From PFJX01 sp040757575 (GTDB lineage: Bacteria; Pseudomonadota; Gammaproteobacteria; Burkholderiales; Thiobacillaceae), in contig JBFLXA010000003.1 of NCBI GenBank assembly GCA_040757575.1, forward strand, positions 197,713 to 261,712: a stretch of DNA of 64,000 nt, read 5' to 3'. This document shows, in pieces, positions 18,065-28,900 of the stretch. The translations under genes and the position numbers were made by a program. Below the pieces are notes generated by a model. The model did no database searches and was not told where the DNA came from. It was given only the letters and a program-made list of their open reading frames with translations. Position 1 is the first letter of the stretch; the number at the start of each line of letters is the position of its first letter.

Positions 18065-19614
18065 AAAAGACTAAGGAAGCACGTGAAACCGGTTTTGGAA
18101 ATCGACCGTTGCTCCCTCACCCCTACCCCTCTCCCAGAGGGAGAGGGGAACTGCTCCCTTCCCCCTCCGGGGGAAGGGCTGGGGATGAGGGAGCAACGTA
18201 TCTATCACTTATCCGCATCCTCGTCGTCGCCCTGGTCATGGCCTCATGTCCGCCGGCCTACGCCGAGTCGCTGCAATCCCAGGCCGAATCCATGTTCACC
18301 GGCATGGCCAATGTCACGGCGCCCCAAGCCTTCAAGGGCCAGACCATGAACACCTACACGGCTGGCTCCATGTTCGTCCGGGTGCCCAACAAGACCTACC
18401 AGTTGCTCGCAGCGCAAGCGCCTTACCTGCGCGCGGGCAACGGCTGCTCCGGCATCGACGCCTTCGCGGGCTCGTTCAGCCACATCTCGGCCGAAGGGTT
18501 CAAGGACATGCTCAAGGGCATCACCTCGGCCCTGCCGGGCGTCCTGTTCCAGTTGGCCATCAAGTCGGTGGAGCCGCTCCTGGGCGACACCATGGAATGG
18601 TTCAATTCCATCGCCACCATGGTCAACCGGGCCAACATCTCCAGTTGCGAGGCGGCGAAGATGGCGGTGTACGAGGGCTATCAGATGCTGGGCATGGCCA
18701 CCGCCAAGAACTGCGAGCAGATCGCCTGGCTGACCGGGAAGGCCAGCGACGGCGCGGCTGCGCGGGAGTATTGCAAGAACACCGGCAACGTCGACACGGT
18801 CATGGCGTCCGCCAACGCCTCCGCCGACCCCAACATCAAGGAACTGCCGCCCTTCCGGGGCAATCTGGTCTGGCAGTCCCTCAAAAAAATGCCCCATCTG
18901 GACGACTCCGACCGCGAAGTCATCATGTCCGTGACCGGGACGACGATCTACCCCCAGACATACACCGACGGCTCCAACCATCCCGGCTCGCTGGGCCCGG
19001 CCGACCTGAAGACCTCCACCTTGCTCTACGCCGACGGCGGGCCGTGCGGGGCCAACAAGATCCAGCTGCTGAGCTGCGGCGGCGACACGACGGATTGCCT
19101 GAACCCAACCTATTCCTGCCGAGACTTCACCTCCATGAGTCAGCGGGTGGCGGACATCATGGCCTCCCTGGCGGGCAAGATCAGCGCTGGCAACCAGTCG
19201 CCCACGGTGACCGAGATCAACTTCGTCAACAACGTGCCGGTGCCGGTTTACCGCATCCTGGCGGTCGGCGGCACGGTCAACAACAGCGCCATCTCGGAAT
19301 CGTTGCGCGCCCAGTTCAACGACTACGTGGCCGTCGAGTTCGTCCACGCCATGATGTCGCGCATGGTCAACGAGGCGATGAACGCGGGCTTGCAGAATGC
19401 CAAATTGCTGCCGCCACAGACCGAGCAGTTGAGAAACCACATCGACCTGGCCCGCCTGTTCATCCAGCAACTCAATGCCGACCGCCAGGTGGCGGCGCAG
19501 AAGGCCCAGGTGGCCACCACCATCATCCAGCAAGTCGCCCAACTGGAACGCGACCTGCGCGCTGCCATGCCGCAGCAGGTCCGTGACCTGTTGGCCTATT
19601 CGGCCCTGCGCTGA
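18061..19614 (+). CDS. traH: Transfer protein TraH with in-frame repeat insertion at the N-terminus
   Basis: A 517-residue periplasmic pilus-assembly protein. Its core (QAESMFTGMANVTAPQAF onward, SCEAAK, long C-terminal coiled coil) is typical TraH. The start is TTG 18061, preceded by GGAGG. Codons 16-46 are encoded by a palindromic repeat (18107-18198), which adds about 30 Pro/Gly/Arg-rich residues before the hydrophobic signal segment LIRILVVALVMA. No usable start codon lies between the repeat and that segment, so the extended leader must be tolerated or the protein exported poorly. Confidence 0.88.
   Translation: MKKTKEARETGFGNRPLLPHPYPSPRGRGELLPSPSGGRAGDEGATYLSLIRILVVALVMASCPPAYAESLQSQAESMFTGMANVTAPQAFKGQTMNTYTAGSMFVRVPNKTYQLLAAQAPYLRAGNGCSGIDAFAGSFSHISAEGFKDMLKGITSALPGVLFQLAIKSVEPLLGDTMEWFNSIATMVNRANISSCEAAKMAVYEGYQMLGMATAKNCEQIAWLTGKASDGAAAREYCKNTGNVDTVMASANASADPNIKELPPFRGNLVWQSLKKMPHLDDSDREVIMSVTGTTIYPQTYTDGSNHPGSLGPADLKTSTLLYADGGPCGANKIQLLSCGGDTTDCLNPTYSCRDFTSMSQRVADIMASLAGKISAGNQSPTVTEINFVNNVPVPVYRILAVGGTVNNSAISESLRAQFNDYVAVEFVHAMMSRMVNEAMNAGLQNAKLLPPQTEQLRNHIDLARLFIQQLNADRQVAAQKAQVATTIIQQVAQLERDLRAAMPQQVRDLLAYSALR
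18107..18198. repeat. Palindromic miniature repeat inserted in traH
   Basis: Ninety-two bases with inverted ends CGTTGCTCCCTCA and TGAGGGAGCAACG and two internal inverted pairs (CCCCTCTCCC/GGGAGAGGGG and CCCCCTCCGGGGG). This is the style of the CCCTCACCCC-type intergenic repeats common in proteobacterial genomes. Such repeats are normally intergenic; here it keeps the traH frame open. Confidence 0.85.
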
Positions 19615-19626
19615 CCGGGGAGCAAC

Positions 19627-22536
19627 GTGGCCGGGTACACCCTGTTCAGCTATGGCGACGTCGACACGCTGGCGTTGATCTTCAATGCCCTCGCCGCCAT
19701 GACCGGCGGTTCGAGTATGGCCGGCGCCATCGCCATGGTGTTGATCCTCGGCTTCTTCGGCGCCCTGATCGCCATGGCGGTGATGAAGCACCTGTACGGG
19801 GTCCACTGGCTGATCGCGGTGTTCCTGATCAACGGCGTGCTCCTGGTGCCCAAGACCACCGTCCAGATCGTCGACAAGACGGCGATGCAAGCCCCGGTGC
19901 TGGTGGACAACGTGCCCTGGGGCATCGGCGCCCTGGCGTCCATCGTGACCAGCCTCGGATCGGGCCTCACCGAGATGTTCGAAACCGCGTTCCAGGTCCT
20001 GCCGGCGGCGCTTTCGGGTAATAGCATCGTGACCCTGCCGGCCGATCTGACCTATGAGAAAACCGGGATGATGTTCGGGGCCACCTTGATCCGTGAGGCC
20101 GCCAAGACCCGCTTTCAAGACCCGGTGTTCGAGACCGACTTGGTCAACTTCATCGCCAACTGCACCATCTACGACATCTCCCAAGGACTGATCGACGCGA
20201 ACACGTTCAACAACGCCAAGGACCTCTGGCCGTTGATGGCCAATACCAACCAGGCCCGGTTCACCACCCTGCATGGTGCCAACGGGGCGGTGGATTCGTA
20301 TGCCTGCCCAACGGCCTACGCCTCCCTCGATGCCGCCATGGCCAACCAGGTGACGCAGCAAATCACCAATATGGCGGTATTCGTCAACCCGGCCCTGAGA
20401 GCCAATCTCGGCCAATCAATCACGCCGGCGATGTCGAGCGCCGCGGCGGCCGATCTGGATGCCCAACTCATGGCGGCCTACAACCGTTCCGCCTTGGGCG
20501 GCGCGGCCGCCACGACCGCGCAGATCATCCGCCAACATGGCCTGATCAACGCGGTGAACGGCGCCGGCGCGATGTTCAGCCAACGAACCAACGATCCCTC
20601 GGCGCTGATGCTCGGCATGGCCCAGGCCCAGACCACGGCCGCGCACAATGCCCAGAAGATCGTCGGCGGCAAGATAGCCGAATCGGCGCTGCCGCTGCTG
20701 CACAACGGCATCACCGCCATTGTCTATACAGCCTTCCCGCTGGTGATCCTGATCGCCTTGCTTCTGGGTGGTCTGGGCGCGATCCGCGTGCTCAAGATGT
20801 ACAGCCTGTCCCTGGTCTGGCTGGCCATGTGGCCGCCGCTCTATGCCGTGGTGAATTTCCTGCACTCCACCAAGGCCGCCAAGGCGACGGCGCTGGCTGG
20901 CTATGCCAACAGCGTGCAGGGGGTGACCCTGGCCACGGCGCCGAGCATCTACGACACCACGATGTCCGAACTGGCCATCACCAGCTGGCTGCTGGTCTCG
21001 GTGCCGGTCATCGCCAGCGCCATCGTCTTCGGCATGGACAAGCTGGCCAACGCCGGTATCGGCTTCATGACCGCAATGGGCACGTCGGCCAGCTTCGGCT
21101 CGCGCCAGGCCGGCGACTACGCGGGCAACCTCAGCCTGGACAAGATGGACCTGGCGCCGAACTACACCAGTGGATTCATGAGCCAGTACGGCAATGCCCT
21201 GGGCACCAGCACCTCGGACATGCTGACCGGGGATTACCGGTATCGTGCCAACCTTGGCCAGTCGGCTGCCTCGCTGGGCACCTCTACCGAAATCGGTAGC
21301 CGCCTATCCACGGCGTCGGCCAACGCCGAGCGGCTGGCAACCCAGGAATCGGAGGCCGCCCAGAAGGCGGATGCGGCTACCCTGGCGCATATCCTGGGCG
21401 AAACGCACAGGGAAGGGGTGGATAGCGCCTACGGCAAGGGCGCACGCCATGGCGACAGTGCCAGTCTGGGCACCAAGATCGACAAGGTTCATGAGATCAC
21501 GGATCAGCTCAAACGGGATCTGGGGATTACGGATACAAATACCGCTTCGAGCGCACTGAATTTTGCATTGGGGGTGGGATATACCAGCGCTTCAGGTCGC
21601 CAGAAGGCGGCCGAATCGGTCAAGGAAATGCTGCCGGTCAAGGCGGGACTCGATTCCCGTGGGCAACAGGCCAATGAAAACACGGTCAAGGTCGCACTGG
21701 ACAAGGCGCGTTCCGCCGCCATCAAGGCGGGCATTACCGACACCCGCTCGCTCACCGAGGAATACGTCAAGACCGAGGACTTCCAGCATCGCATCAGCCA
21801 GGGCGACGAGCGGGCTCGGCAAATACAAGTCTCGCACCAGGAAGCCCTGACGCACACCCACGCCGCCCAGAAGTCCCACGAACAGTCTCAGGAATACCGC
21901 CAGAGTGCCGAGAAGGTCATGGCCATGGCGGCGCGGGGTGAGATCAATTGGGTGCCCGAATTCCACAATTATGTCCGCCAGCACGCCCTCAACGCGCCGG
22001 ATGAGCATGGCATCCGGGACATGGGTGAGTTGACCGGCGAGAAGGCCGCCTACTGGATGAGCAAATTCTTCTCCGAAGGGGAGATGGGGCGCGCCCTGGA
22101 CGGCTCGCCTGCCTGGATGGAGCGGGTCGGGTTTACGCCGACCCGGCATCCCATGGCGCCGGAGACGAACGCCGATCTTGGGTCACGCTACGCCGGAATG
22201 GCGGCGCCGATGATCGATGGCCAGGCAGTGACACCGGAAACGGTAAGTCAGCAGAACCAGTTCGAACGGACGCTGATGCCGGGTGTTCCCGGTTACCAAG
22301 ATCCGGAAGCGAAGGGCAGGGCGCTGGAGCAAAAGGTCACGGCCGGCAAGGCCGCCAACCAGTCGGCCGAGGCGGCGGTCGAGACCGAGATCGGCAGAAA
22401 AGACAAACAGCTTGATCAGCAGTACCAGACCAAGACTGAGAACCTGAACTGGGCCAACGAGGCATTCGGAACCGACGGGGTGTCGGATGCCATCAAGAAA
22501 GGCGCGAAGAAACCGGGAGCGACAGGGAAATGGTAG
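19627..22536 (+). CDS. traG: Transfer protein TraG (F type, mating-pair stabilisation)
   Basis: A 969-residue inner-membrane protein. The N-terminal third has several membrane helices (around 20-75 and 360-480), and the long C-terminal part is periplasmic and helix-rich, the layout of F TraG. The N-terminus serves pilus assembly; the C-terminus serves mating stabilisation and entry exclusion. Start GTG 19627 follows GGGGAGCAAC. It is the last recognisable tra gene here; no traD, traI or traS/T follows in the window. Confidence 0.9.
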   Translation: MAGYTLFSYGDVDTLALIFNALAAMTGGSSMAGAIAMVLILGFFGALIAMAVMKHLYGVHWLIAVFLINGVLLVPKTTVQIVDKTAMQAPVLVDNVPWGIGALASIVTSLGSGLTEMFETAFQVLPAALSGNSIVTLPADLTYEKTGMMFGATLIREAAKTRFQDPVFETDLVNFIANCTIYDISQGLIDANTFNNAKDLWPLMANTNQARFTTLHGANGAVDSYACPTAYASLDAAMANQVTQQITNMAVFVNPALRANLGQSITPAMSSAAAADLDAQLMAAYNRSALGGAAATTAQIIRQHGLINAVNGAGAMFSQRTNDPSALMLGMAQAQTTAAHNAQKIVGGKIAESALPLLHNGITAIVYTAFPLVILIALLLGGLGAIRVLKMYSLSLVWLAMWPPLYAVVNFLHSTKAAKATALAGYANSVQGVTLATAPSIYDTTMSELAITSWLLVSVPVIASAIVFGMDKLANAGIGFMTAMGTSASFGSRQAGDYAGNLSLDKMDLAPNYTSGFMSQYGNALGTSTSDMLTGDYRYRANLGQSAASLGTSTEIGSRLSTASANAERLATQESEAAQKADAATLAHILGETHREGVDSAYGKGARHGDSASLGTKIDKVHEITDQLKRDLGITDTNTASSALNFALGVGYTSASGRQKAAESVKEMLPVKAGLDSRGQQANENTVKVALDKARSAAIKAGITDTRSLTEEYVKTEDFQHRISQGDERARQIQVSHQEALTHTHAAQKSHEQSQEYRQSAEKVMAMAARGEINWVPEFHNYVRQHALNAPDEHGIRDMGELTGEKAAYWMSKFFSEGEMGRALDGSPAWMERVGFTPTRHPMAPETNADLGSRYAGMAAPMIDGQAVTPETVSQQNQFERTLMPGVPGYQDPEAKGRALEQKVTAGKAANQSAEAAVETEIGRKDKQLDQQYQTKTENLNWANEAFGTDGVSDAIKKGAKKPGATGKW

Positions 22537-22556
22537 TGGGAGAGCGAGCCACGAGG

Positions 22557-22787
22557 TCAGTCTTCATCGTGCCTGTGATACATGTTACCGACGAAGTTTC
22601 GGTAGGCCGGGTTCGTCACGATGTCATCGTCTCCCAGATGATCATCGGGCTGGCCAGCGGCGCCATCCGAAGCGCCAAATCGTTCAACCAGCTTGATGAC
22701 GGCCCACGTCACCAGCACCACGCCGATGAGGATGGCGAAGCGCAACGGGGTCATGTCGTCCCACGTGTACCAAGCTGTGTTGTCCAT
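22557..22787 (-). CDS. Small membrane protein, unknown
   Basis: A 76-residue protein with one hydrophobic helix (about 17-35) and an acidic tail ending HRHDED. It lies on the opposite strand just after traG, with a good GGGAGAA ribosome site 4 bases before ATG 22787. A position next to traG would suit a surface or entry-exclusion protein, but nothing in the sequence proves that. I do not recognise the family. Confidence 0.6.
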   Translation of the reverse strand: MDNTAWYTWDDMTPLRFAILIGVVLVTWAVIKLVERFGASDGAAGQPDDHLGDDDIVTNPAYRNFVGNMYHRHDED

Positions 22788-22894
22788 GAAGTTCTCCCGG
22801 TTTCGTCGATTTCAAGCGGTTTCAGTTTAGGCCTGCGTCATGTGGCATGCAACGCATCGGCAGGCCCCATGCCTCTTCAACGAAAGGAAATACC

Positions 22895-23224
22895 ATGAAA
22901 ACACGCTTTGTCACGGCTCTCATTGCCGTGGGCCTGCTTCCCTGTAGGACCACCCAGGCGGCCGAGCTGTCGGTGCCGGCCATCGTCAAGATTCAGGACT
23001 CGATGGGGGTGGCCGCGAGGCCCCAGACGCCAACTGCCGAGCACGGGAAAATTTTGAAAAAGGGGGATGTCTGCTGGACGCGCGGCTTGCTTACCGAGGT
23101 CTGGAATTGTTCTTCTCTTGGAGGGGTAACCATCAGTCAGGTCTACGATCACGGTTGGCGGGTGGCGGACATGAATGTCGGCGTAAATGGCTCGCCGGCC
23201 TTTCTGGTGATCGAAGAACAATGA
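22895..23224 (+). CDS. Small secreted protein, unknown
   Basis: A 109-residue protein with signal peptide (about 1-22, ending TTQAA) and two cysteines in the mature part (DVCWTRG, VWNCSS). ATG 22895 follows AACGAAAGGAAATACC, a good ribosome site. Its stop overlaps the start of the OmpA-like lipoprotein gene (ATGA), so the two are co-translated. The family is unknown to me. Confidence 0.65.
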   Translation: MKTRFVTALIAVGLLPCRTTQAAELSVPAIVKIQDSMGVAARPQTPTAEHGKILKKGDVCWTRGLLTEVWNCSSLGGVTISQVYDHGWRVADMNVGVNGSPAFLVIEEQ

Positions 23225-23976
23225 AGCCCTCCATCCTGGTCCCATTCCTGGTCGTCCTGGCAGTCTCGGGCTGCCAGGCTATGCCCCCACAGTCCAAGGA
23301 CGCAGACAAAGGGGAAGAGGGCAAAGCGTTTGTCCTGGAGCGTGGGATCGACCAGATTCGAGACGCTGACTCAGGCGAAGCCTTCCATGTGATTTGTAAG
23401 CCATGCGCGAAGCCGACTATCAAGACGCGATACCTGCCCCCTCTGCCGGCGGCCTTGACTATTGCACCCGCTATGTCTGTCCCAGCGAACCCCGTACCGG
23501 TCTTGGTTCAGGAAATGGTGCCAGCGCCGGTTCCAACTCCTGATACGAAATCGGCAGGTCAGCCGGCCGTGTTCAAGCACTTGGTGCCATTCGCATTCGG
23601 CCGTTCAAAGCTAGGTCCACAAGGTCGCTCGGCCATGGATGCCATATTGGCGGTAGCCAGGGGGGCTACTCGCATCCATGTGCGGGGTTATACCGACATC
23701 ATCGGGTCAATGTCGATCAACAAGCACTTGGCCATGGCCCGTGCTGCCGAGATTCGGTCATACCTGATCAATGGGGGGGTGACTCCCGACAAGATAACGA
23801 TCAGTTACTGCATCGACTGCTTTACCGATAGCAATGAAGCCAGCGCTGGTCGTGCCGCCAACCGGCGTGGTGTCGTCATATCGCAACAAACATCTGAGGC
23901 CATGGATATAAGTTGCTTGGGTCATCGAATGTGTGCTGTATCGGTGAGCCCGAGTTCATCTCCGACAGGAAGGTGA
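23221..23976 (+). CDS. OmpA-family lipoprotein
   Basis: A 251-residue protein with lipobox VSGC (Cys18), a Pro-rich linker (about 80-115), and an OmpA-C-like peptidoglycan-binding domain: the core HVRGYTDIIGSMSINKHLAMARAAEIR keeps the TD, N, LA and RA positions of the family. It would tether the outer membrane to peptidoglycan around the secretion channel. It starts at 23221 overlapping the preceding stop; the upstream reading from 23107 is out of context. Sequence after residue 230 is not family-like. Confidence 0.8.
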   Translation: MKPSILVPFLVVLAVSGCQAMPPQSKDADKGEEGKAFVLERGIDQIRDADSGEAFHVICKPCAKPTIKTRYLPPLPAALTIAPAMSVPANPVPVLVQEMVPAPVPTPDTKSAGQPAVFKHLVPFAFGRSKLGPQGRSAMDAILAVARGATRIHVRGYTDIIGSMSINKHLAMARAAEIRSYLINGGVTPDKITISYCIDCFTDSNEASAGRAANRRGVVISQQTSEAMDISCLGHRMCAVSVSPSSSPTGR

Positions 23977-24177
23977 TCAAGAAGAACCGATTCCATCAAA
24001 TTGGCAATTAGTCCACACATGAGATGAGATCCAACTTGAGGTCCAACTCATGGCCTCAACTTTGTCGATGTCATCAATTGCTCTTGGCCTTGCTGCGTTG
24101 TTTCGAGTATGCCAATCCCGAAACTGGATGGCCTCAATGGTCGGCTGCTTTTACAGCTGCTTTCACCTGTACGCCCG

Positions 24178-24567
24178 TTATTTGATCGGCTTGGCCTCCA
24201 CCAGTTTGAATACGCTGTCATCCTGCGCCCTACATGTGCCATGAAGATCGGGCAGGTGGCTCACCCACTCGCAGTCCAAGTGGTCGCCATCCCTGGACTT
24301 CAGGAGGGCTTGACCTTTTTCGATATGCCGACGATGGACTTTGGACACATTCCGGTAGACGCCTCGGCATTCCACATTCAAGCAACGTTCGCTATCCCAT
24401 TTACCCACATAGCGCTTACCGTCCAGCATCACCTCCATGGAATTGGCTTGGAGCCAACCGAGATGCAGGGTGCCGACGGCCTGCGTCGCATCGCTTGTAT
24501 CCTTGAGCGCCACATTCGACGCGCAACCGGCCAATAGCAGCAAAGGGAGAATCGTCAACAGTTTCAT
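24178..24567 (-). CDS. Lipoprotein of the metal module, copy 1
   Basis: A 129-residue lipoprotein (lipobox LLAGC). It is clearly paralogous to the lipoprotein at 44410-44802: both share SNVALKD, TQAVGTL, SMEVMLDGKRYVG, WDSERCL and LDCEWVSHLPD. Four cysteines in the mature part could form two disulfides. It is the last gene of the minus-strand P-type ATPase operon, starting 23 bases after the ATPase stop. The start at 24567 fits AAGGA seven bases upstream. Function unknown; its link to metal genes in both copies suggests an envelope role there. Confidence 0.75.
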   Translation of the reverse strand: MKLLTILPLLLLAGCASNVALKDTSDATQAVGTLHLGWLQANSMEVMLDGKRYVGKWDSERCLNVECRGVYRNVSKVHRRHIEKGQALLKSRDGDHLDCEWVSHLPDLHGTCRAQDDSVFKLVEAKPIK

Positions 24568-24590
24568 GGCAATGTCCTTCAAGTGAGGTT

Positions 24591-26905
<2,315 letters not shown>

Positions 26906-26909
<4 letters not shown>

Positions 26910-27565
26910 GGCGTCCTCCCGGCATCCGTGTCGACAAGGTGTAGACGCGGCAGGAAGGCCGGCGTTCGCGCCTGGTAGTCGCGGTAGGCGTCGCCGAATT
27001 CGGCCATGGCATCCCGTTCCTCCCGCCTGGCGAGGCGCACATAGACCGCGAGCAGGACCGGAAACATTGCCACAGTCGGCAGGGTCGGCCACTGCAACAG
27101 GAAGCCGAACATGATGAGGATGAAGGCCGCGTACTGGGGATGCCGGATGCGCGCGTAAGGCCCTGTTGAGGCCAGGCGGTGCTCGCGCTGGGCATGGAAC
27201 AGCACGTTCCAGGCCGAGGCGAGCAGCCAGAAACCGCCGAAGATGAAGATATTACTGAGCAGATGGAAGGGTCCGAAATGCGGATTTGCGCGCCAGCCAA
27301 ACATGACTTCCAGCAGATGACCGGCGTCGTGGGCCAGGAAGTTGACGCCGGGGAAGCGCTGCCCCAGCCAGCCGGACAGCAGGTAGAGGGTGAGCGGAAA
27401 GCCGTACATCTCGGTGAACAGGGCGACGATGAAGGCCGAGTACATGCCCAGCCCACGCCAGTCGCGGGGGGCCTTCGGCTTGTAGAAGCTGAAGGCGAAC
27501 AGGATGAACACCGCCGAGTTGAACAGCACCAGGTACCAGAGCCCGTAGGCCGGCGAGGCACTCAT
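26906..27565 (-). CDS. Membrane isoprenylcysteine/phospholipid methyltransferase-like protein
   Basis: A 219-residue protein with about six hydrophobic segments. Its C-terminal core, YARIRHPQYAAFILIMFGFLL, is the SAM-binding signature of the ICMT/PEMT family. Such genes are frequent next to bacterial copper ATPase genes, where their substrate is unknown. It overlaps the downstream ATPase and the upstream DUF2933 gene by 4 bases each, so it is co-translated with both. Confidence 0.85.
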
Positions 27566-27774
27566 TGATCACCCCCTTTGCCGCCGTGGCCGTGCCCGCC
27601 ATGGCCGAACAGGTGCATCAGCGGGCAGGCGAGCAGGAGCAACAACGGCAGGGCGCCCAGCAGGTGGGCGCGGTGCTCGGTCCAGAGATAGAACGCCGCC
27701 ACCGCGGCAAAGCCGAACCAGGCCAGCTTGGTCCGCAGCGACATGGGCGGTGTGCCGTGACGATGCCCGTTCAT
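27562..27774 (-). CDS. DUF2933-type small membrane protein
   Basis: A 70-residue protein with two hydrophobic segments ending in a His/Gly-rich tail (CPLMHLFGHGGHGHGGKGG), the DUF2933 signature. The His tail suggests metal binding. I chose ATG 27774 because GGAG lies six bases upstream; the reading from 27888 runs over the neighbouring 48-codon gene. It overlaps the methyltransferase gene by 4 bases. Confidence 0.82.
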   Translation of the reverse strand: MNGHRHGTPPMSLRTKLAWFGFAAVAAFYLWTEHRAHLLGALPLLLLLACPLMHLFGHGGHGHGGKGGDQ

Positions 27775-27796
27775 GGCCATCTCCGTCCACGCGGCC

Positions 27797-27943
27797 TCAA
27801 CGCTGAGGTGTCCGCCCGTGTGATCCGGCACCGGGTGGAGGCGACGAGCAACAGGCATGGGATCCGGTGTGCGCATGCGCCTCCGCATTGGCCCGTTGCC
27901 AGGCGACGAAGCCTGTCCAGATTTGTTTCAGCCAGTTCAGCAT
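27797..27943 (-). CDS. 48-residue microprotein of the copper ATPase operon
   Basis: A short frame starting ATG 27943, with one of the strongest ribosome sites here (AAGGAGGTTGAAATG), and ending TGA 27797. It begins MLNWLKQIWTGFVAW, an amphipathic or membrane-associated helix, followed by a His/Cys/Pro-rich tail (HAHTGSHACCSSPPP). The start is one base beyond the stop of the SHOCT-domain gene, so the two are probably coupled. The His and paired Cys residues could bind copper. I do not recognise the family. Confidence 0.7.
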   Translation of the reverse strand: MLNWLKQIWTGFVAWQRANAEAHAHTGSHACCSSPPPGAGSHGRTPQR

Positions 27944-27944
27944 T

Positions 27945-28190
27945 TCAACCTCCTTGCGCGGGTCGGCCACGGCCTTCCAGGTCGGCGCGCTGCTTCAGAT
28001 ACGTTACGCGGTCAATCTCGCCCTGGGCATAGCGTTGTTCCAGAATGCCCAGGGCGCTCTTGTCTCGACGCTCCTGCCTGTTTTCGAAGAAATGACGGAG
28101 CACCAGGATGATCAGGACGAAGGGCAGCAACCAGACCAGGAGCATGCCCAAGCCGCCGATTCCCATGCCGATATGATCGATTCCGTACAT
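27945..28190 (-). CDS. SHOCT-domain small membrane protein
   Basis: An 81-residue protein with one strongly hydrophobic helix (about 14-32) and a C-terminal SHOCT motif (LGILEQRYAQGEIDRVTYLKQ, about residues 48-68). It has a good GGGAGA ribosome site. SHOCT proteins of this size are common beside copper resistance genes, with no defined role. It precedes the 48-residue microprotein in the ATPase operon. Confidence 0.85.
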   Translation of the reverse strand: MYGIDHIGMGIGGLGMLLVWLLPFVLIILVLRHFFENRQERRDKSALGILEQRYAQGEIDRVTYLKQRADLEGRGRPAQGG

Positions 28191-28235
28191 GGCTTGTCTC
28201 CCGGGACCTGGTGTGCTCGAAGATCGCCAGACGCT

Positions 28236-28526
28236 TCACTTCCTGATGTTGTGAAGCACCGAGCCGTACGTGTCGCCCTGGCCCTTCTCGGGGGCATGGC
28301 TGTCGCCTTGGGTGTGCGGGGTATGCGTTCCCTTGTCCTGGAGGACCGAGCCGTAGGCATCGCCCGACCCCTTGGCCGGCGCGTGGCTGTCGCCGGGTTT
28401 GTGAGGGAAGTGGCTGTCGTGGACGTTCAAAACGCTCTGTTTCGTGTCGGGGCTGTTGTCCATGTCGTGGGCGAAGGCCGGGGCGGTCGACAGAATGAGG
28501 GCGGTGAGTGCGATGAGAGTTTTCAT
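28236..28526 (-). CDS. Small periplasmic protein with GDTYGSVL repeats, copy A
   Basis: A 96-residue secreted protein: signal peptide (about 1-20, ending APAFA) then His-rich mature sequence. It contains repeated units of the type HAP-K-G-GD(T/A)YGSVL (two copies) with PHKPGDSHAP and PHTQGDSHAP between. It is paralogous to the next upstream gene. A good AAAGGAAACCATC ribosome site selects ATG 28526. The many His residues suggest metal binding. The family is unknown to me. Confidence 0.75.
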   Translation of the reverse strand: MKTLIALTALILSTAPAFAHDMDNSPDTKQSVLNVHDSHFPHKPGDSHAPAKGSGDAYGSVLQDKGTHTPHTQGDSHAPEKGQGDTYGSVLHNIRK

Positions 28527-28606
28527 GATGGTTTCCTTTTCACGGGTTGATGCAGGCAGGTTGTCCGCCCGGCGAGTCGGCCCGCCGGGCACCAGGGATA
28601 AGCGAT

Positions 28607-28900
28607 TCACCGGTCATTGAGGACCGAACCGTAGGTGTCGCCGAAGCCTTTTTCCGGGCCATGGCCGTCACCTCCCTTGTGCGGCACGTGGGTTTCGCCG
28701 GCCTGCACGTCCAGGATGATCCAGCCATAGGTGTCGCCGGTGCCGCGCTCCAGCCGGGCGGGCGAGTAGCCGGTGCCCACGAAACCGCTGGAATGGTCGT
28801 TGAGGATGCTTTGCCGCATATCGGGGTTGTCGTCCCAGTCGTGGGCGAAGGCGGAAGTGGCGGCGAAAGCCAGGACTGCGAAGGGAATGAACGCTTTCAT
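28607..28900 (-). CDS. Small periplasmic protein with GDTYGSVL repeats, copy B
   Basis: A 97-residue secreted protein with signal peptide (ending SAFA) and mature start HDWDDNPDMRQSILND. It shares with copy A the early HD-D-(N/S)PD-(K/R)QS-LN pattern and the GDTYG repeats (GDTYGWI, GDTYGSVLND). First gene of the minus-strand ATPase operon; GGAG lies before ATG 28900, and a putative CopR site lies about 93 bases upstream. Function unknown; a periplasmic copper sink is plausible. Confidence 0.75.
   Translation of the reverse strand: MKAFIPFAVLAFAATSAFAHDWDDNPDMRQSILNDHSSGFVGTGYSPARLERGTGDTYGWIILDVQAGETHVPHKGGDGHGPEKGFGDTYGSVLNDR

Noticed and set aside
18244..20415. 723-codon frame on the minus strand opposite traH/traG
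   Set aside because: Same kind of shadow: composition dominated by Gly, His, Arg and Val, no ribosome site, and full plus-strand genes on the same DNA.
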